Shown in pieces: positions 7,850 to 15,183 of a stretch of 20,743 nt of DNA. Source of the stretch: DASUFP01 sp036274495 (GTDB taxonomy: Bacteria > Bacteroidota > Bacteroidia > AKYH767-A > OLB10); assembly GCA_036274495.1 (NCBI GenBank), contig DASUFP010000062.1, positions 1-20,743 of the forward strand. Reading direction: 5' to 3'. The notes under the pieces are model-generated. The model was not told the origin of the DNA. It saw only the letters and a list, made by a program, of their open reading frames with translations, and ran no database searches. The position numbers and the translations under genes were made by a program. Within the stretch, counting starts at the first letter, position 1. Each line of letters starts with the position of its first letter.

Positions 7850-8746
7850 TCAATTCCTCACATCCAATCCCCACATCAGTTTATTTCTGAGCGTGCTTAG
7901 GTAATTGTCGTTGTCCAGCCTCACAATATTTGCCTTAAAGTCTTCTTTGCGGGCGGCCAGTTGCACAGAGGAGTCGATGGTCACAGATCTGGAATCCAGA
8001 GAGGCCAGAAAATATTGGCTTCTGCCTTCAACTTCCAATGAAATGACTCCCTTATCTGATACTACGATAGGACGTACGTTTAAGTTATGTGGAGCAATAG
8101 GTGTTATTACAAAATTTTCGGATTGGGGTACTATAATGGGCCCACCACAACTTAAAGAGTAACCTGTTGATCCGGTGGGAGTTGCAATAATAAGTCCATC
8201 TGCCCAATAGGAATTCAGATACTCTCCGTTGAGGTATGTGTGGATGATAATCATAGAAGAACTATCTTTTTTGTGGATAGTAATTTCATTGAGTGCATAA
8301 TTTACCTCACCAAACAGCGGACTGCTGGTTTCGAGTCGGATAAGAGAACGGCTGTCAAGATGGAATCTTCCTTTCACCAGCGCATCCACAACCTGATTGA
8401 TATCATCTTTACTGATTCCAGCCAAAAACCCTAATCTTCCGGTGTTAACTCCAACAATTGGGATACCGCTATCCCGCACAAGTGTTATAGTATCCAGGAG
8501 CGTACCATCACCTCCAAGCGATACCAGAAAGTCGACCTTACCTCTTAATTCCTCATGGGTCGAAAAGGTGTTTTGAGGCAGGGTTAAGGAAGTATGATGT
8601 TTGAGGTAGGTGTAAAAAGGGTGGTGAATAACCGCCGTGCCGCCTGTTAACGCAATTTCTTTTAACAGAATTTCAAGATAAGGTACAATATTCACCGAAC
8701 CGGGGCGACCATATAACGCAAAATGAGGAGCAGAGGCAGAATTCAT
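7850..8746 (-). CDS. nadK: NAD kinase
   Basis: NadK phosphorylates NAD to NADP with ATP or polyphosphate in the cytoplasm. The 298-residue length is normal. Signatures: the GGDGT loop at 78-82 with catalytic D80, GVNTGRLGFLA (99-109), the NE pair at 153-154 that binds the substrate ribose, and DGLIIATPTGSTGYSLSCGGP (from residue 183), the conserved C-terminal-domain motif. The N-terminal Rossmann-like part begins FALYGRPG. The gene starts 3 bp after the stop of the Omp85-like gene, so the two are very likely cotranscribed and translationally linked. A 70-bp gap follows before the DUF6089 pair. Confidence 0.97.
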   Translation of the reverse strand: MNSASAPHFALYGRPGSVNIVPYLEILLKEIALTGGTAVIHHPFYTYLKHHTSLTLPQNTFSTHEELRGKVDFLVSLGGDGTLLDTITLVRDSGIPIVGVNTGRLGFLAGISKDDINQVVDALVKGRFHLDSRSLIRLETSSPLFGEVNYALNEITIHKKDSSSMIIIHTYLNGEYLNSYWADGLIIATPTGSTGYSLSCGGPIIVPQSENFVITPIAPHNLNVRPIVVSDKGVISLEVEGRSQYFLASLDSRSVTIDSSVQLAARKEDFKANIVRLDNDNYLSTLRNKLMWGLDVRN

Positions 8747-8749
8747 GTT

Positions 8750-10168
8750 TCAGATAGGTGCTGTAAAGTGAAGAAAAAATCCTTTTTCACCAAATTTATT
8801 GATGGAATATTCCAATCTGAATACAAGGTTATAATAAGTTACATAATCCAATCCGAGACCATATCCATACTGGTAATCATTGGCAAGCGGGTTTTGATTT
8901 TCATATTGCCGATCACGCACGTAAGCCACATCAAAAAACGCATTCAGGTAAAAAGCGTAATGGATTTTACGGAATTTTTCAAGGGGAATAGACGGCACTT
9001 CTATTACATGAGTGGGCAGTAATGCGAACTTGAGAGCAGTTTTTGAAATTAAATAATTCTGACCGGGAATGATGTACAATTCATATCCTCTGACAAAATC
9101 ATTATTAAAACCGAGTCCTTTCATGTTATAATAGGGCTGGTTTCCCTGACCGGAAAGTTTTCCTTTTACTGATCCTGCGACAAACCAACGTGAAGTTAAT
9201 TTTCTGAATGCTTTGTACTGTGCTGTCAGAAAAAGTAAATTAGGTTCATCAGGCAACAGACCGAAACCCAGTTTGGTTGCTTCCAGATCGAGCATATACC
9301 CTGAAAGAGGATATACTTTTATATCCCTGAAATCGCGTCGGTATAACCATGAAAAAGTTATCAGTTGCTGCCGGGTTCTTGAATTACCAAAGTACTCGCT
9401 GTTTAAAACCGGAATAGTATCATCAACACTTACTTTCCTGTATTCGGCAAAAAATGAACTCGTTTTATAATATCCTTTGCGGCGAGAATAAGTAAGCCCG
9501 GCGGTAACCTCCCGGCGCATAAACCTGCTTTCAACTTTATACCGTTGCGGTTTACTGTCAAATACACTATAAACAACTTCTTTGTCACGGCTATAGGTAG
9601 TTTTGATGGCAAGACCCTCCTCTTTGTTTTTATTGATATAGGGAATAATATAATTCAGCCCTATATTTTCAGTATAACCCCATTTGAACAGGAAATTCAT
9701 TGTTTCATTCATTCCTCTGAAGTTGCTCCACTTTAAATTCAGTCCAAAGTTTACACGCGACCAGTCGCCTGATTTGACCCACTCATTAAAGTTTCTGTCG
9801 ACAAGCTCAAATACAGGTAAAGGAAAAATGTACCATCGCTCTTCTACATGTATGAAAACCATTACTCTGTTATTCCCGATATTTTGAGCCGTAATGGTAA
9901 CAAAATTGAAGAGGAACGTATTGATCAGATTTTCCCTTGTACGCTCGAGCGTTTTTATAAATAAATTACGGGGAATAGAATCGCCGGTATGCATTACATA
10001 CTCGCGTTCGATTACAGATACACGGGTAATGTTCTGCCCGGACAAGACAATGCTGTCCACCAAGACCAGTTCAGGAAGAGAGGTGGTATCTACAATTACC
10101 TGCGCTTGCGATACTGCCGGTAATGACAGCAGGAATAACAGGAGAAATTTAAACGGGCGCAGAGACAT
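8750..10168 (-). CDS. Omp85-superfamily outer-membrane protein with a single POTRA domain
   Basis: The protein has 472 residues from the ATG at 10168, which starts the signal peptide MSLRPFKFLLLFLLSLPAVSQAQ; an ATG at 10177 would add three residues. About residues 35-115 look like one POTRA domain (VLVDSIVLSGQNITR, a helical ERTRENLINTFLF, then VMVFIHVEERWYIFP). The rest is beta-barrel-like, with DFVRGYELY matching the VRGF/Y loop-6 motif of Omp85 proteins, and a closing repeat of amphipathic strands ending HFTAPI. It is much smaller than BamA (five POTRAs) and TamA (three). Family members insert or translocate outer-membrane substrates, but this subgroup's substrate is unknown. It sits directly upstream of nadK. 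Omp85-like membership is well supported; the function is not. Confidence 0.8.
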   Translation of the reverse strand: MSLRPFKFLLLFLLSLPAVSQAQVIVDTTSLPELVLVDSIVLSGQNITRVSVIEREYVMHTGDSIPRNLFIKTLERTRENLINTFLFNFVTITAQNIGNNRVMVFIHVEERWYIFPLPVFELVDRNFNEWVKSGDWSRVNFGLNLKWSNFRGMNETMNFLFKWGYTENIGLNYIIPYINKNKEEGLAIKTTYSRDKEVVYSVFDSKPQRYKVESRFMRREVTAGLTYSRRKGYYKTSSFFAEYRKVSVDDTIPVLNSEYFGNSRTRQQLITFSWLYRRDFRDIKVYPLSGYMLDLEATKLGFGLLPDEPNLLFLTAQYKAFRKLTSRWFVAGSVKGKLSGQGNQPYYNMKGLGFNNDFVRGYELYIIPGQNYLISKTALKFALLPTHVIEVPSIPLEKFRKIHYAFYLNAFFDVAYVRDRQYENQNPLANDYQYGYGLGLDYVTYYNLVFRLEYSINKFGEKGFFLHFTAPI

Positions 10169-10184
10169 CGGCGGCATAATGCCG

Positions 10185-10192
10185 CAAAGTTA
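10185..10192 (-). promoter_or_regulatory. Candidate -7 element of the Omp85-like/nadK unit
   Basis: The minus strand reads TAACTTTG (TAnnTTTG), 16 bp before the ATG at 10168. Its TAA is the stop codon of the preceding CBS gene. A TTG (plus-strand CAA at 10219) lies 26 bp upstream, slightly far for a -33 element. Confidence 0.45.
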
Positions 10193-10852
10193 CATTTTGA
10201 GGTAGTTCATAAACTCATCAAACCGCGTTTGGATGTCTTGTTGAAATTCACTCTGATGATAAGAGGCTTTTACATCGAATCCATTCCTGAAAAAGCCGGC
10301 CAGGATGCGGGTAAGGTCAATTCTGTTCACTTTTAAAGTCACTTCAATTTTCTCAGGATCCGTTGTAACAGTAGCACTGGAACTGAGTACCTGTGCCCCT
10401 TCCGCTTCCACGATCCGGGATATTTCTGATAAATTGTATTTGTTTTTTTCGATCCCCAAAACTACAATTCCACCGGGATTTTGAACGGAGTGTGATTCGG
10501 CCAATGCATGTATAATTTCCATAATCGAAATGCAACCCAAATACTGCTCTGTTTCGCTTAATACCGGAACCAAAGTAAATTCATTATTGGAGGCAAACTT
10601 TACAGCATCCAGCAGATGCATGTACTCATTCACAAATAGCCTGGTAAAGGGAATTGACAAAGTAAGCAACGGAACTTCCTTGTTTTCGACTTTTTCGAGA
10701 TCAGACTGGTGGACCATTCCCATAAAGCCATTGTTACCAATTACAGGAAAGTGGCTGTGACGAAACTCATTCATCCATTGCAATGCCCTTGCCGCCGTAT
10801 CTGAGGTTTTGAGCGGAGGAATACTATCTTTTATCAGGTTTCTGACCAGCAT
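10190..10852 (-). CDS. CBS-domain-pair protein with ACT-like C-terminal region
   Basis: This 220-residue soluble protein has no signal peptide or membrane segment. Residues 1-55 form one CBS motif (MLVRNLIKDSIPPLKTSDTA ... HFPVIGNNGFMGMVHQSDL). Residues 68-118 form a second (FVNEYMHLLDAVKFASNNEF ... VPVLSETEQYLGCISIMEII). CBS pairs bind adenosyl ligands such as AMP, ATP or SAM. From about residue 127, GGIVVLGIEKNKYNLSEISRIVEAEGAQVLSS followed by a beta strand and a helix resembles an ACT-type beta-alpha-beta unit. It could therefore be a small-molecule sensor that regulates a partner, which I cannot identify. It ends where the promoter of the Omp85-like/nadK unit begins and is transcribed divergently from pdxJ. 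Domain calls are confident for CBS, tentative for ACT. Confidence 0.85.
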   Translation of the reverse strand: MLVRNLIKDSIPPLKTSDTAARALQWMNEFRHSHFPVIGNNGFMGMVHQSDLEKVENKEVPLLTLSIPFTRLFVNEYMHLLDAVKFASNNEFTLVPVLSETEQYLGCISIMEIIHALAESHSVQNPGGIVVLGIEKNKYNLSEISRIVEAEGAQVLSSSATVTTDPEKIEVTLKVNRIDLTRILAGFFRNGFDVKASYHQSEFQQDIQTRFDEFMNYLKM

Positions 10853-10881
10853 GACTTTATTTTATACGACGTGTAACCCTA

Positions 10882-10915
10882 TTGGTTTCCACATGAGACA
10901 AACATAATACATTTG
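10882..10915 (+). promoter_or_regulatory. Candidate pdxJ promoter (TTG / TACATTTG)
   Basis: TTG at 10882-10884 and TACATTTG at 10908-10915 are separated by 23 bp, near the Bacteroidota -33/-7 arrangement. The -7 element is 29 bp before the pdxJ ATG. Confidence 0.55.
10899..10906 (-). promoter_or_regulatory. Candidate -7 element of the CBS-domain gene
   Basis: The minus strand reads TATGTTTG (TAnnTTTG), 46 bp before the CBS start. A TTG (plus-strand CAA at 10929-10931) lies 22 bp upstream, close to the -33 spacing. It is one base from the opposite-facing pdxJ -7 element. Confidence 0.55.
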
Positions 10916-10944
10916 TACAACTAAAGAACAAGATTCAGGCCACT

Positions 10945-11658
10945 ATGGTTCGCCTAAGCGTAAATATTAACAAAATAGCTACACTCCGCAATGCAAGGGG
11001 CGGCAATTTACCAAATGTGGTTCAGACAGCTATTGACTGTCAGCGCTTTGGAGCGGACGGAATTACAGTTCACCCCAGGCCCGACGAACGCCATATCAGG
11101 TACCAGGACGTAAGAGACCTGAAAAAGGTTGTGAAAACGGAGTTTAACATTGAAGGGTATCCTTCTGAAGCTTTCAATGAACTGGTTTTGGAGGTAATTC
11201 CTGATCAGGTAACACTGGTTCCGGACCCACCTGATGTTCTAACTTCCAATTCGGGGTGGAATACAACAATGCATCAGGAATTCCTGCAAAAAACCGTTTC
11301 GGTGTTCAAAAATGCCGGTATCAGAGTATCCCTTTTTATAGATCCGGTAGCTGAAATGATTCAGCATGCTGCAAGCACGGGAGCAGACCGGATTGAGCTA
11401 TATACCGAATCTTATGCATCATTATATGCCGGAAACCGTGAACTGGCGGTTGAGCCTTTTAAAGTAGCTGCCGAAAAAGCACACTATTATGGATTAGGCA
11501 TAAATGCCGGCCATGACCTGAATATGCAAAATCTGGCCTTTTTTAAACAAAATCTCCCGTTTCTGGATGAGGTTTCAATTGGACATGCACTAATCAGTGA
11601 TGCACTCTATTTTGGTCTGGAAAACACCATTCGTCTTTACAAAAGACAGTTAGCATAA
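10945..11658 (+). CDS. pdxJ: Pyridoxine 5'-phosphate synthase
   Basis: PdxJ condenses 1-deoxyxylulose 5-phosphate with 3-amino-2-oxopropyl phosphate in the last ring-closing step of the DXP-dependent vitamin B6 pathway. The 237-residue TIM barrel has all signatures: VNINKIATLRNARGG (6-20), HPRPDERHI with H43, NIEG with E70, GLGINAGHDLN (183-193) with H190, and EVSIGHALISDAL near the end for phosphate binding. H43, E70 and H190 correspond to the catalytic residues known in the family. After LVP the usual glutamate/lysine-rich loop reads DPPDVLTSNSGWN, a loop form I associate with Bacteroidota enzymes. It is monocistronic, diverging from the CBS gene and facing the methyltransferase gene. Confidence 0.97.
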   Translation: MVRLSVNINKIATLRNARGGNLPNVVQTAIDCQRFGADGITVHPRPDERHIRYQDVRDLKKVVKTEFNIEGYPSEAFNELVLEVIPDQVTLVPDPPDVLTSNSGWNTTMHQEFLQKTVSVFKNAGIRVSLFIDPVAEMIQHAASTGADRIELYTESYASLYAGNRELAVEPFKVAAEKAHYYGLGINAGHDLNMQNLAFFKQNLPFLDEVSIGHALISDALYFGLENTIRLYKRQLA

Positions 11659-11686
11659 AACCCGCAAGCTGCCGGTTCTTCTTTTT
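11659..11686 (+). terminator. Candidate terminator after pdxJ
   Basis: AACCCGCA (11659-11666), loop AGC, TGCCGGTT (11670-11677) forms an 8-bp stem with one C-C mismatch, followed by a T-rich stretch (CTTCTTTTT). On the other strand the same stem is followed by four T, so it may also serve the convergent methyltransferase gene. Confidence 0.5.
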
Positions 11687-11705
11687 CAAGGAGGTCAGCA
11701 CTTGT

Positions 11706-12581
11706 TTATTTAACTGCTTCCATATACAGCGAAAGCTGAGGAACCGTTTTGTCGAAGTAAGAGGCGTTTCTCAACACATGCCGGTTGGATTGCAAATAAC
11801 CTGATTTATAAATTGTGTTGAAGCCTGCTTCAGCCAGCATCCGTTCCAACTTTTTTTCGTTGAACCAGTTCATGTGGCGAAAGGGGTATTTTTCCTGCAG
11901 TTCTTTGGGACATCGTGCAGCACAATAATCAAATGCTTCTTCATATGTAAACTGGTCAAACAACTGGCGGAATTTTTCATCTGAAATTCTTTCGGGGCCC
12001 CCTTCATCAGCAATCTCACTTGCCGAGGCGGCAAATTCTTCAAGAAAAAGTTGAGTAATCGAAGCTTCACGCATTGGTTTCAGCAGTGAATACTGTTTAT
12101 AATTTTTATTCAATTGCTCCCACTCTCTCCAATAAAAAAAATTGATGTCATTATTTCTCCATGCCCTGTAAAAGAGATCCATATCTTCAACTACAATCCG
12201 TATAACACCTCCCTTTTTTAAAATGCGAAAGGATTCCTTTAAAATATGTTTAACAGCGGTATCGTCGATATGACCAAGCGTATGACTTATATATACAAGT
12301 TCGCCTAAATCAGATTCAAAAGGCAACGGGAGAAGCGAAAAAAGATTGAAGTCCACAGAGACACCTTTTCCTTCACTGTTCAATTCGTGCCATTTTATAT
12401 TCCGGTCAATACATGTCCAGTTAGGGTGACAAAATTCGCCGGCACCAATATTGTAAAACCGATGATTTTGTATACTATCCCGATCATATATTTTTTCGTA
12501 AATATCACTATCGTTGAGCGGCGTGGTATTTACTATTGAATAACCGGTACTTCGCAATAATTTTAACAATTGACTTCTCAT
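11706..12581 (-). CDS. Class I SAM-dependent methyltransferase
   Basis: This 291-residue cytoplasmic protein has no signal peptide. A Rossmann-type methyltransferase core spans about residues 42-140: motif I FYNIGAGEF (42-50), an acidic residue after the next strand (CIDRN), a D/P-rich segment (LLPLPFESDLGELVYISHTLGHI), and the post-motif strand KKGGVIRIVVEDMDLF. This layout resembles the small methyltransferases found with glycan-modifying genes (SHxLEH ... VPDLD pattern), but the usual Glu of LEH is Gly here. Residues 140-240 are a long helical insert that may form a substrate lid. The substrate is unknown. The gene starts 2 bp after the acetyltransferase stop, so both are probably one operon. 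Confidence is high for the fold, low for the role. Confidence 0.8.
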   Translation of the reverse strand: MRSQLLKLLRSTGYSIVNTTPLNDSDIYEKIYDRDSIQNHRFYNIGAGEFCHPNWTCIDRNIKWHELNSEGKGVSVDFNLFSLLPLPFESDLGELVYISHTLGHIDDTAVKHILKESFRILKKGGVIRIVVEDMDLFYRAWRNNDINFFYWREWEQLNKNYKQYSLLKPMREASITQLFLEEFAASASEIADEGGPERISDEKFRQLFDQFTYEEAFDYCAARCPKELQEKYPFRHMNWFNEKKLERMLAEAGFNTIYKSGYLQSNRHVLRNASYFDKTVPQLSLYMEAVK

Positions 12582-12583
12582 GA

Positions 12584-13117
12584 TTATTGAATTTTATTCA
12601 CGTCCAGTGACATTATATAATCGTCATTTATTTCTTTTCCGATAGTAAATTTTTTGGTACCCACCACCTCGAAATGCCATTTCTTGTAAAATGTGATTGC
12701 GACTTCATTTTGTTGCCAAACGGTAAGCCATATTCTTTCAAAATGCTCAGCTTTTGCAATTTCAACACAATGCTCCATCAATGACTTGCCCACTTTCCTT
12801 CCAACATAAGACTGGAGCGCATAAATCCTTTCAAGCTGTATACAGGATTTTACCCGGACAGGTTCAGGACATTCTCCTCTGAACAATTTGGCATACCCCA
12901 CAGGCTCCTCGTCCCAGGTGGCTAAAAGAAAGGTGTACAAGGGGTTTTGGAGCTGGGAACGTATCGTTTCAGGGTGAAAAGCCAAATCAAGGTAGGTCTG
13001 CAGGTCTCCCGGATCATTAAACCTGCCAAAAGCCTCCTCGAAGGCTCTTCTGCCCAAATCAGCCAGCAATTTGTAATCGGCCTTTTCCGCAACATTAATA
13101 ACGATAGCGTGCTGCAT
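12584..13117 (-). CDS. GNAT-family N-acetyltransferase
   Basis: The 177-residue protein spans a single GNAT domain. After the N-terminal strand (VINVAEKADYKLLADLG) and helix, the acetyl-CoA site is visible as QLERIYALQSYVGRKVGKSL (94-113), which matches the Q/R-x-x-G-x-G/A pyrophosphate loop. Motif B follows as VWQQNEVAITFYKKWHFEVVG (from residue 133), with His where most relatives have Gly (KWGF). The LERIYxL pattern and the overall layout resemble PaiA-type spermidine or small-molecule acetyltransferases, but the acceptor cannot be read from the sequence. It is the first gene of a pair with the methyltransferase, 2 bp apart. The only candidate -7 element (TAATTTTG, 13222-13215) lies about 97 bp upstream. 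Confidence 0.88.
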   Translation of the reverse strand: MQHAIVINVAEKADYKLLADLGRRAFEEAFGRFNDPGDLQTYLDLAFHPETIRSQLQNPLYTFLLATWDEEPVGYAKLFRGECPEPVRVKSCIQLERIYALQSYVGRKVGKSLMEHCVEIAKAEHFERIWLTVWQQNEVAITFYKKWHFEVVGTKKFTIGKEINDDYIMSLDVNKIQ

Positions 13118-13181
13118 GGGGGTAATTATTATATAATAACTGTAAAATGTTGCACTTTACCTCAGTTTTAGCCCTTATTTC

Positions 13182-13189
13182 TATCTTTG
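13182..13189 (+). promoter_or_regulatory. Candidate distal -7 element upstream of recJ
   Basis: TATCTTTG matches TAnnTTTG. The nearest upstream TTG (13150-13152) is 29 bp away, longer than usual. Confidence 0.35.
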
Positions 13190-13214
13190 GTGTTTTACAG
13201 ACCGCGGGCTTTTA

Positions 13215-13222
13215 CAAAATTA
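13215..13222 (-). promoter_or_regulatory. Candidate -7 element of the acetyltransferase-methyltransferase pair
   Basis: The minus strand reads TAATTTTG (TAnnTTTG), about 97 bp before the acetyltransferase start. It has no well-placed -33 TTG. Confidence 0.3.
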
Positions 13223-13369
13223 TACGACAGGTCTGTTTATAAGGTTATGTTTCAAGGAGATAACACTTTTTTATTAACAATTCAATTTGAAGAAATTTTT
13301 GAGGGCTCTTTCACTGCGGTAGTGTCAATAACTTTTGGTGATAAGACACCTACCCCTGATTCTTACCGT

Positions 13370-13377
13370 TAACTTTG
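13370..13377 (+). promoter_or_regulatory. Candidate proximal -7 element of recJ
   Basis: TAACTTTG matches TAnnTTTG, 42 bp before the recJ ATG. No TTG lies at the expected -33 distance. Confidence 0.45.
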
Positions 13378-13419
13378 TATAGACCCCTCTAAAATTTACT
13401 TTTTATCACATTTTAGCAT

Positions 13420-15132
13420 ATGAAAACCGGTAACAGATGGGTTGTAAAACCCAGGGGGGAAAAAGAGAAAATAGAGCATCTTTCAAAGCAGCTTAATATT
13501 CACCCGATTCTTGCCAATCTTCTGATTCAAAGAGGGCATGATACCTTTGAAAGTGCGAAAGATTTTTTCCGCCCCGAACTGGAAATGCTTCATGATCCCT
13601 TTTTGATGAAGGACATGGACAAAGCTGTTGCCAGAATAAACACTGCAATAGGAAGTAAAGAGAAAATATTGGTGTATGGCGATTATGATGTTGATGGCAC
13701 CACCTCGGTGGCCTTAGTGTATACTTTTCTGAAAGCACGCTACCCAAAAGTCGATTTCTATATACCTGACAGATATAAAGAGGGGTATGGTATATCGGTA
13801 AAGGGAATTGACTGGGCGGCAGACCATAAATTCAGTTTAATAATTGCTCTTGATTGTGGCATCAAATCGGTAGACAAAATTGCCTATGCCCAAACCAAGG
13901 GGGTCGATTTTATTATTTGTGATCACCACCGGCCGGGTACTGAACTTCCTGATGCAGTTGCTGTTTTGGATCCTAAAAGGTCAGATTGCAGCTATCCATA
14001 TGACGAACTTTCAGGTTGCGGAGTTGGCTTCAAGCTCATTCAGGCCTTTTCACAAAAAGAAGGAACGCCGGTGCAGGAACTCGAATCCTATCTTGATCTT
14101 GTTGCTGTCAGCATTGCGGCCGATATAGTGCCTATTACGGGGGAAAACAGAGTCCTTACCTATTATGGCATCAAACAACTGAACGCGAAGCCCCGTCCGG
14201 GAATCAAGGCTATTCTGGATGTCAGTGGAGGTAACCGGCAAATGACTGTCAATGACATTGTTTTCACCATTGCCCCCAGAATAAATGCTGCAGGCAGAAT
14301 TGCGAGTGGCAATCAGGCTGTAGAACTTTTGGTATCGGAAAATGAGAAAGAAGCGCTTGAACATGCCCATGAAATAAATCAGAAAAACTCGACCCGAAAA
14401 GATCTGAATGAATCGATCACAAAAGAGGCATTGCAAATTATTGAACAGGATAAATCGTTTGGAAATAAAAAATCAACTGTACTATACAATCCAAAATGGC
14501 ACAAAGGCGTGATTGGAATTGTTGCCTCGAAACTCACGGATCAGTTTTATAAACCCACCATTATTATTACCCGTTCCAATGGTGTTCTCTCCGGTTCAGC
14601 CCGGTCGGTGAAAGATTTTGATATTTATAATGCTATCGAATCGTGCAGTGACTTACTGGAACAATTCGGAGGACACATGTATGCTGCAGGACTTACACTT
14701 AAAGAAGAAAATTTCGAAATGTTTCATGACAAGTTCGAGAAAATTGTAAGCAACACTATTGAAGAGCGGTCTCTTGTACGTGAAATTGAAATAGACGATG
14801 TTATTTCTTTGAGTGAAATAAATATGTCGTTTTATAATATTTTGAAACAATTCGGTCCGTTTGGGCCGGGAAACATGGCTCCGATATTCAAGTCGGAGGA
14901 TGTGTACGACCACGGCAATGCCAGAATTGTTGGCAATAACCATCTCAAACTCTCATTAATCCAGGGCAAAAACTCGAGGAAAGTGATGGAGAGCATCGGG
15001 TTTCAACTTGGTAAATATTTTAGTAATGTATCAAAGGAAGACCCTTTTCAGGTATGTTACCAAATTGAAGAAAATACTTTTAACGGAAGGACTTCATTAC
15101 AGCTTAATATCAAGGATATGCAGTTTGAATAA
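13420..15132 (+). CDS. recJ: Single-stranded-DNA-specific exonuclease RecJ
   Basis: RecJ is the 5'-to-3' single-strand DNA exonuclease of RecF-pathway recombination, mismatch repair and base-excision repair. The 570-residue length is typical. The DHH-family metal sites are intact: LVYGDYDVDGTTS with D88, D90 and D92, ALDCG with D145, CDHHRPG with DHH at 168-170, and SIAADIVP with D235. RINAAGR (287-293) comes in the connecting region. The DHHA1 domain has SGSARSVKDFD and the GGHMYAAG motif (417-424). The last 120 residues look like the OB-fold DNA-binding domain (FGPFGPGNMAPIF onward). The gene is alone on its strand with a gene-free region in front, and faces a barrel gene 51 bp downstream. 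Confidence 0.97.
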   Translation: MKTGNRWVVKPRGEKEKIEHLSKQLNIHPILANLLIQRGHDTFESAKDFFRPELEMLHDPFLMKDMDKAVARINTAIGSKEKILVYGDYDVDGTTSVALVYTFLKARYPKVDFYIPDRYKEGYGISVKGIDWAADHKFSLIIALDCGIKSVDKIAYAQTKGVDFIICDHHRPGTELPDAVAVLDPKRSDCSYPYDELSGCGVGFKLIQAFSQKEGTPVQELESYLDLVAVSIAADIVPITGENRVLTYYGIKQLNAKPRPGIKAILDVSGGNRQMTVNDIVFTIAPRINAAGRIASGNQAVELLVSENEKEALEHAHEINQKNSTRKDLNESITKEALQIIEQDKSFGNKKSTVLYNPKWHKGVIGIVASKLTDQFYKPTIIITRSNGVLSGSARSVKDFDIYNAIESCSDLLEQFGGHMYAAGLTLKEENFEMFHDKFEKIVSNTIEERSLVREIEIDDVISLSEINMSFYNILKQFGPFGPGNMAPIFKSEDVYDHGNARIVGNNHLKLSLIQGKNSRKVMESIGFQLGKYFSNVSKEDPFQVCYQIEENTFNGRTSLQLNIKDMQFE

Positions 15133-15139
15133 ACTCCAT

Positions 15140-15160
15140 CTTTCATTTAATAAATGAAAG
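15140..15160. terminator. AT-rich hairpin between recJ and the convergent barrel gene
   Basis: CTTTCATTT (15140-15148), loop AAT, AAATGAAAG (15152-15160) is a perfect 9-bp stem just after the recJ stop. No T-run follows on either strand, so termination is only a suggestion. Confidence 0.35.
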
Positions 15161-15183
15161 AATCCTGATTAATTTACAACTAT

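Larger units (their letters stand above)
13118..13419. other. Gene-free region between the divergent acetyltransferase and recJ
   Basis: I see no convincing gene in these 302 bp. The region holds two plus-strand TAnnTTTG elements (13182-13189 and 13370-13377), one on the minus strand (13222-13215), and a 7-bp inverted repeat ACAGACC/GGTCTGT (13197-13203 and 13230-13236). It probably holds the promoters of both flanking genes. If the first plus-strand element is used, recJ has a leader of about 225 nt. Confidence 0.6.

Noticed and set aside
9894..10205. 103-codon open frame on the plus strand over the start of the Omp85-like gene.
   Set aside because: It opposes a gene with a clear signal peptide and a POTRA-like region and has no recognisable product.
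13187..13372. 61-codon open frame on the plus strand in the gap before recJ.
   Set aside because: Its start is a TTG inside a promoter-like element, it matches no family I know, and the first ATG leaves only 41 codons. It is better read as untranslated leader.
14050..14436. 128-codon open frame antisense to recJ.
   Set aside because: It lies wholly inside recJ, whose DHH and DHHA1 motifs prove the other frame is coding. Its translation shows no domain or signal peptide.
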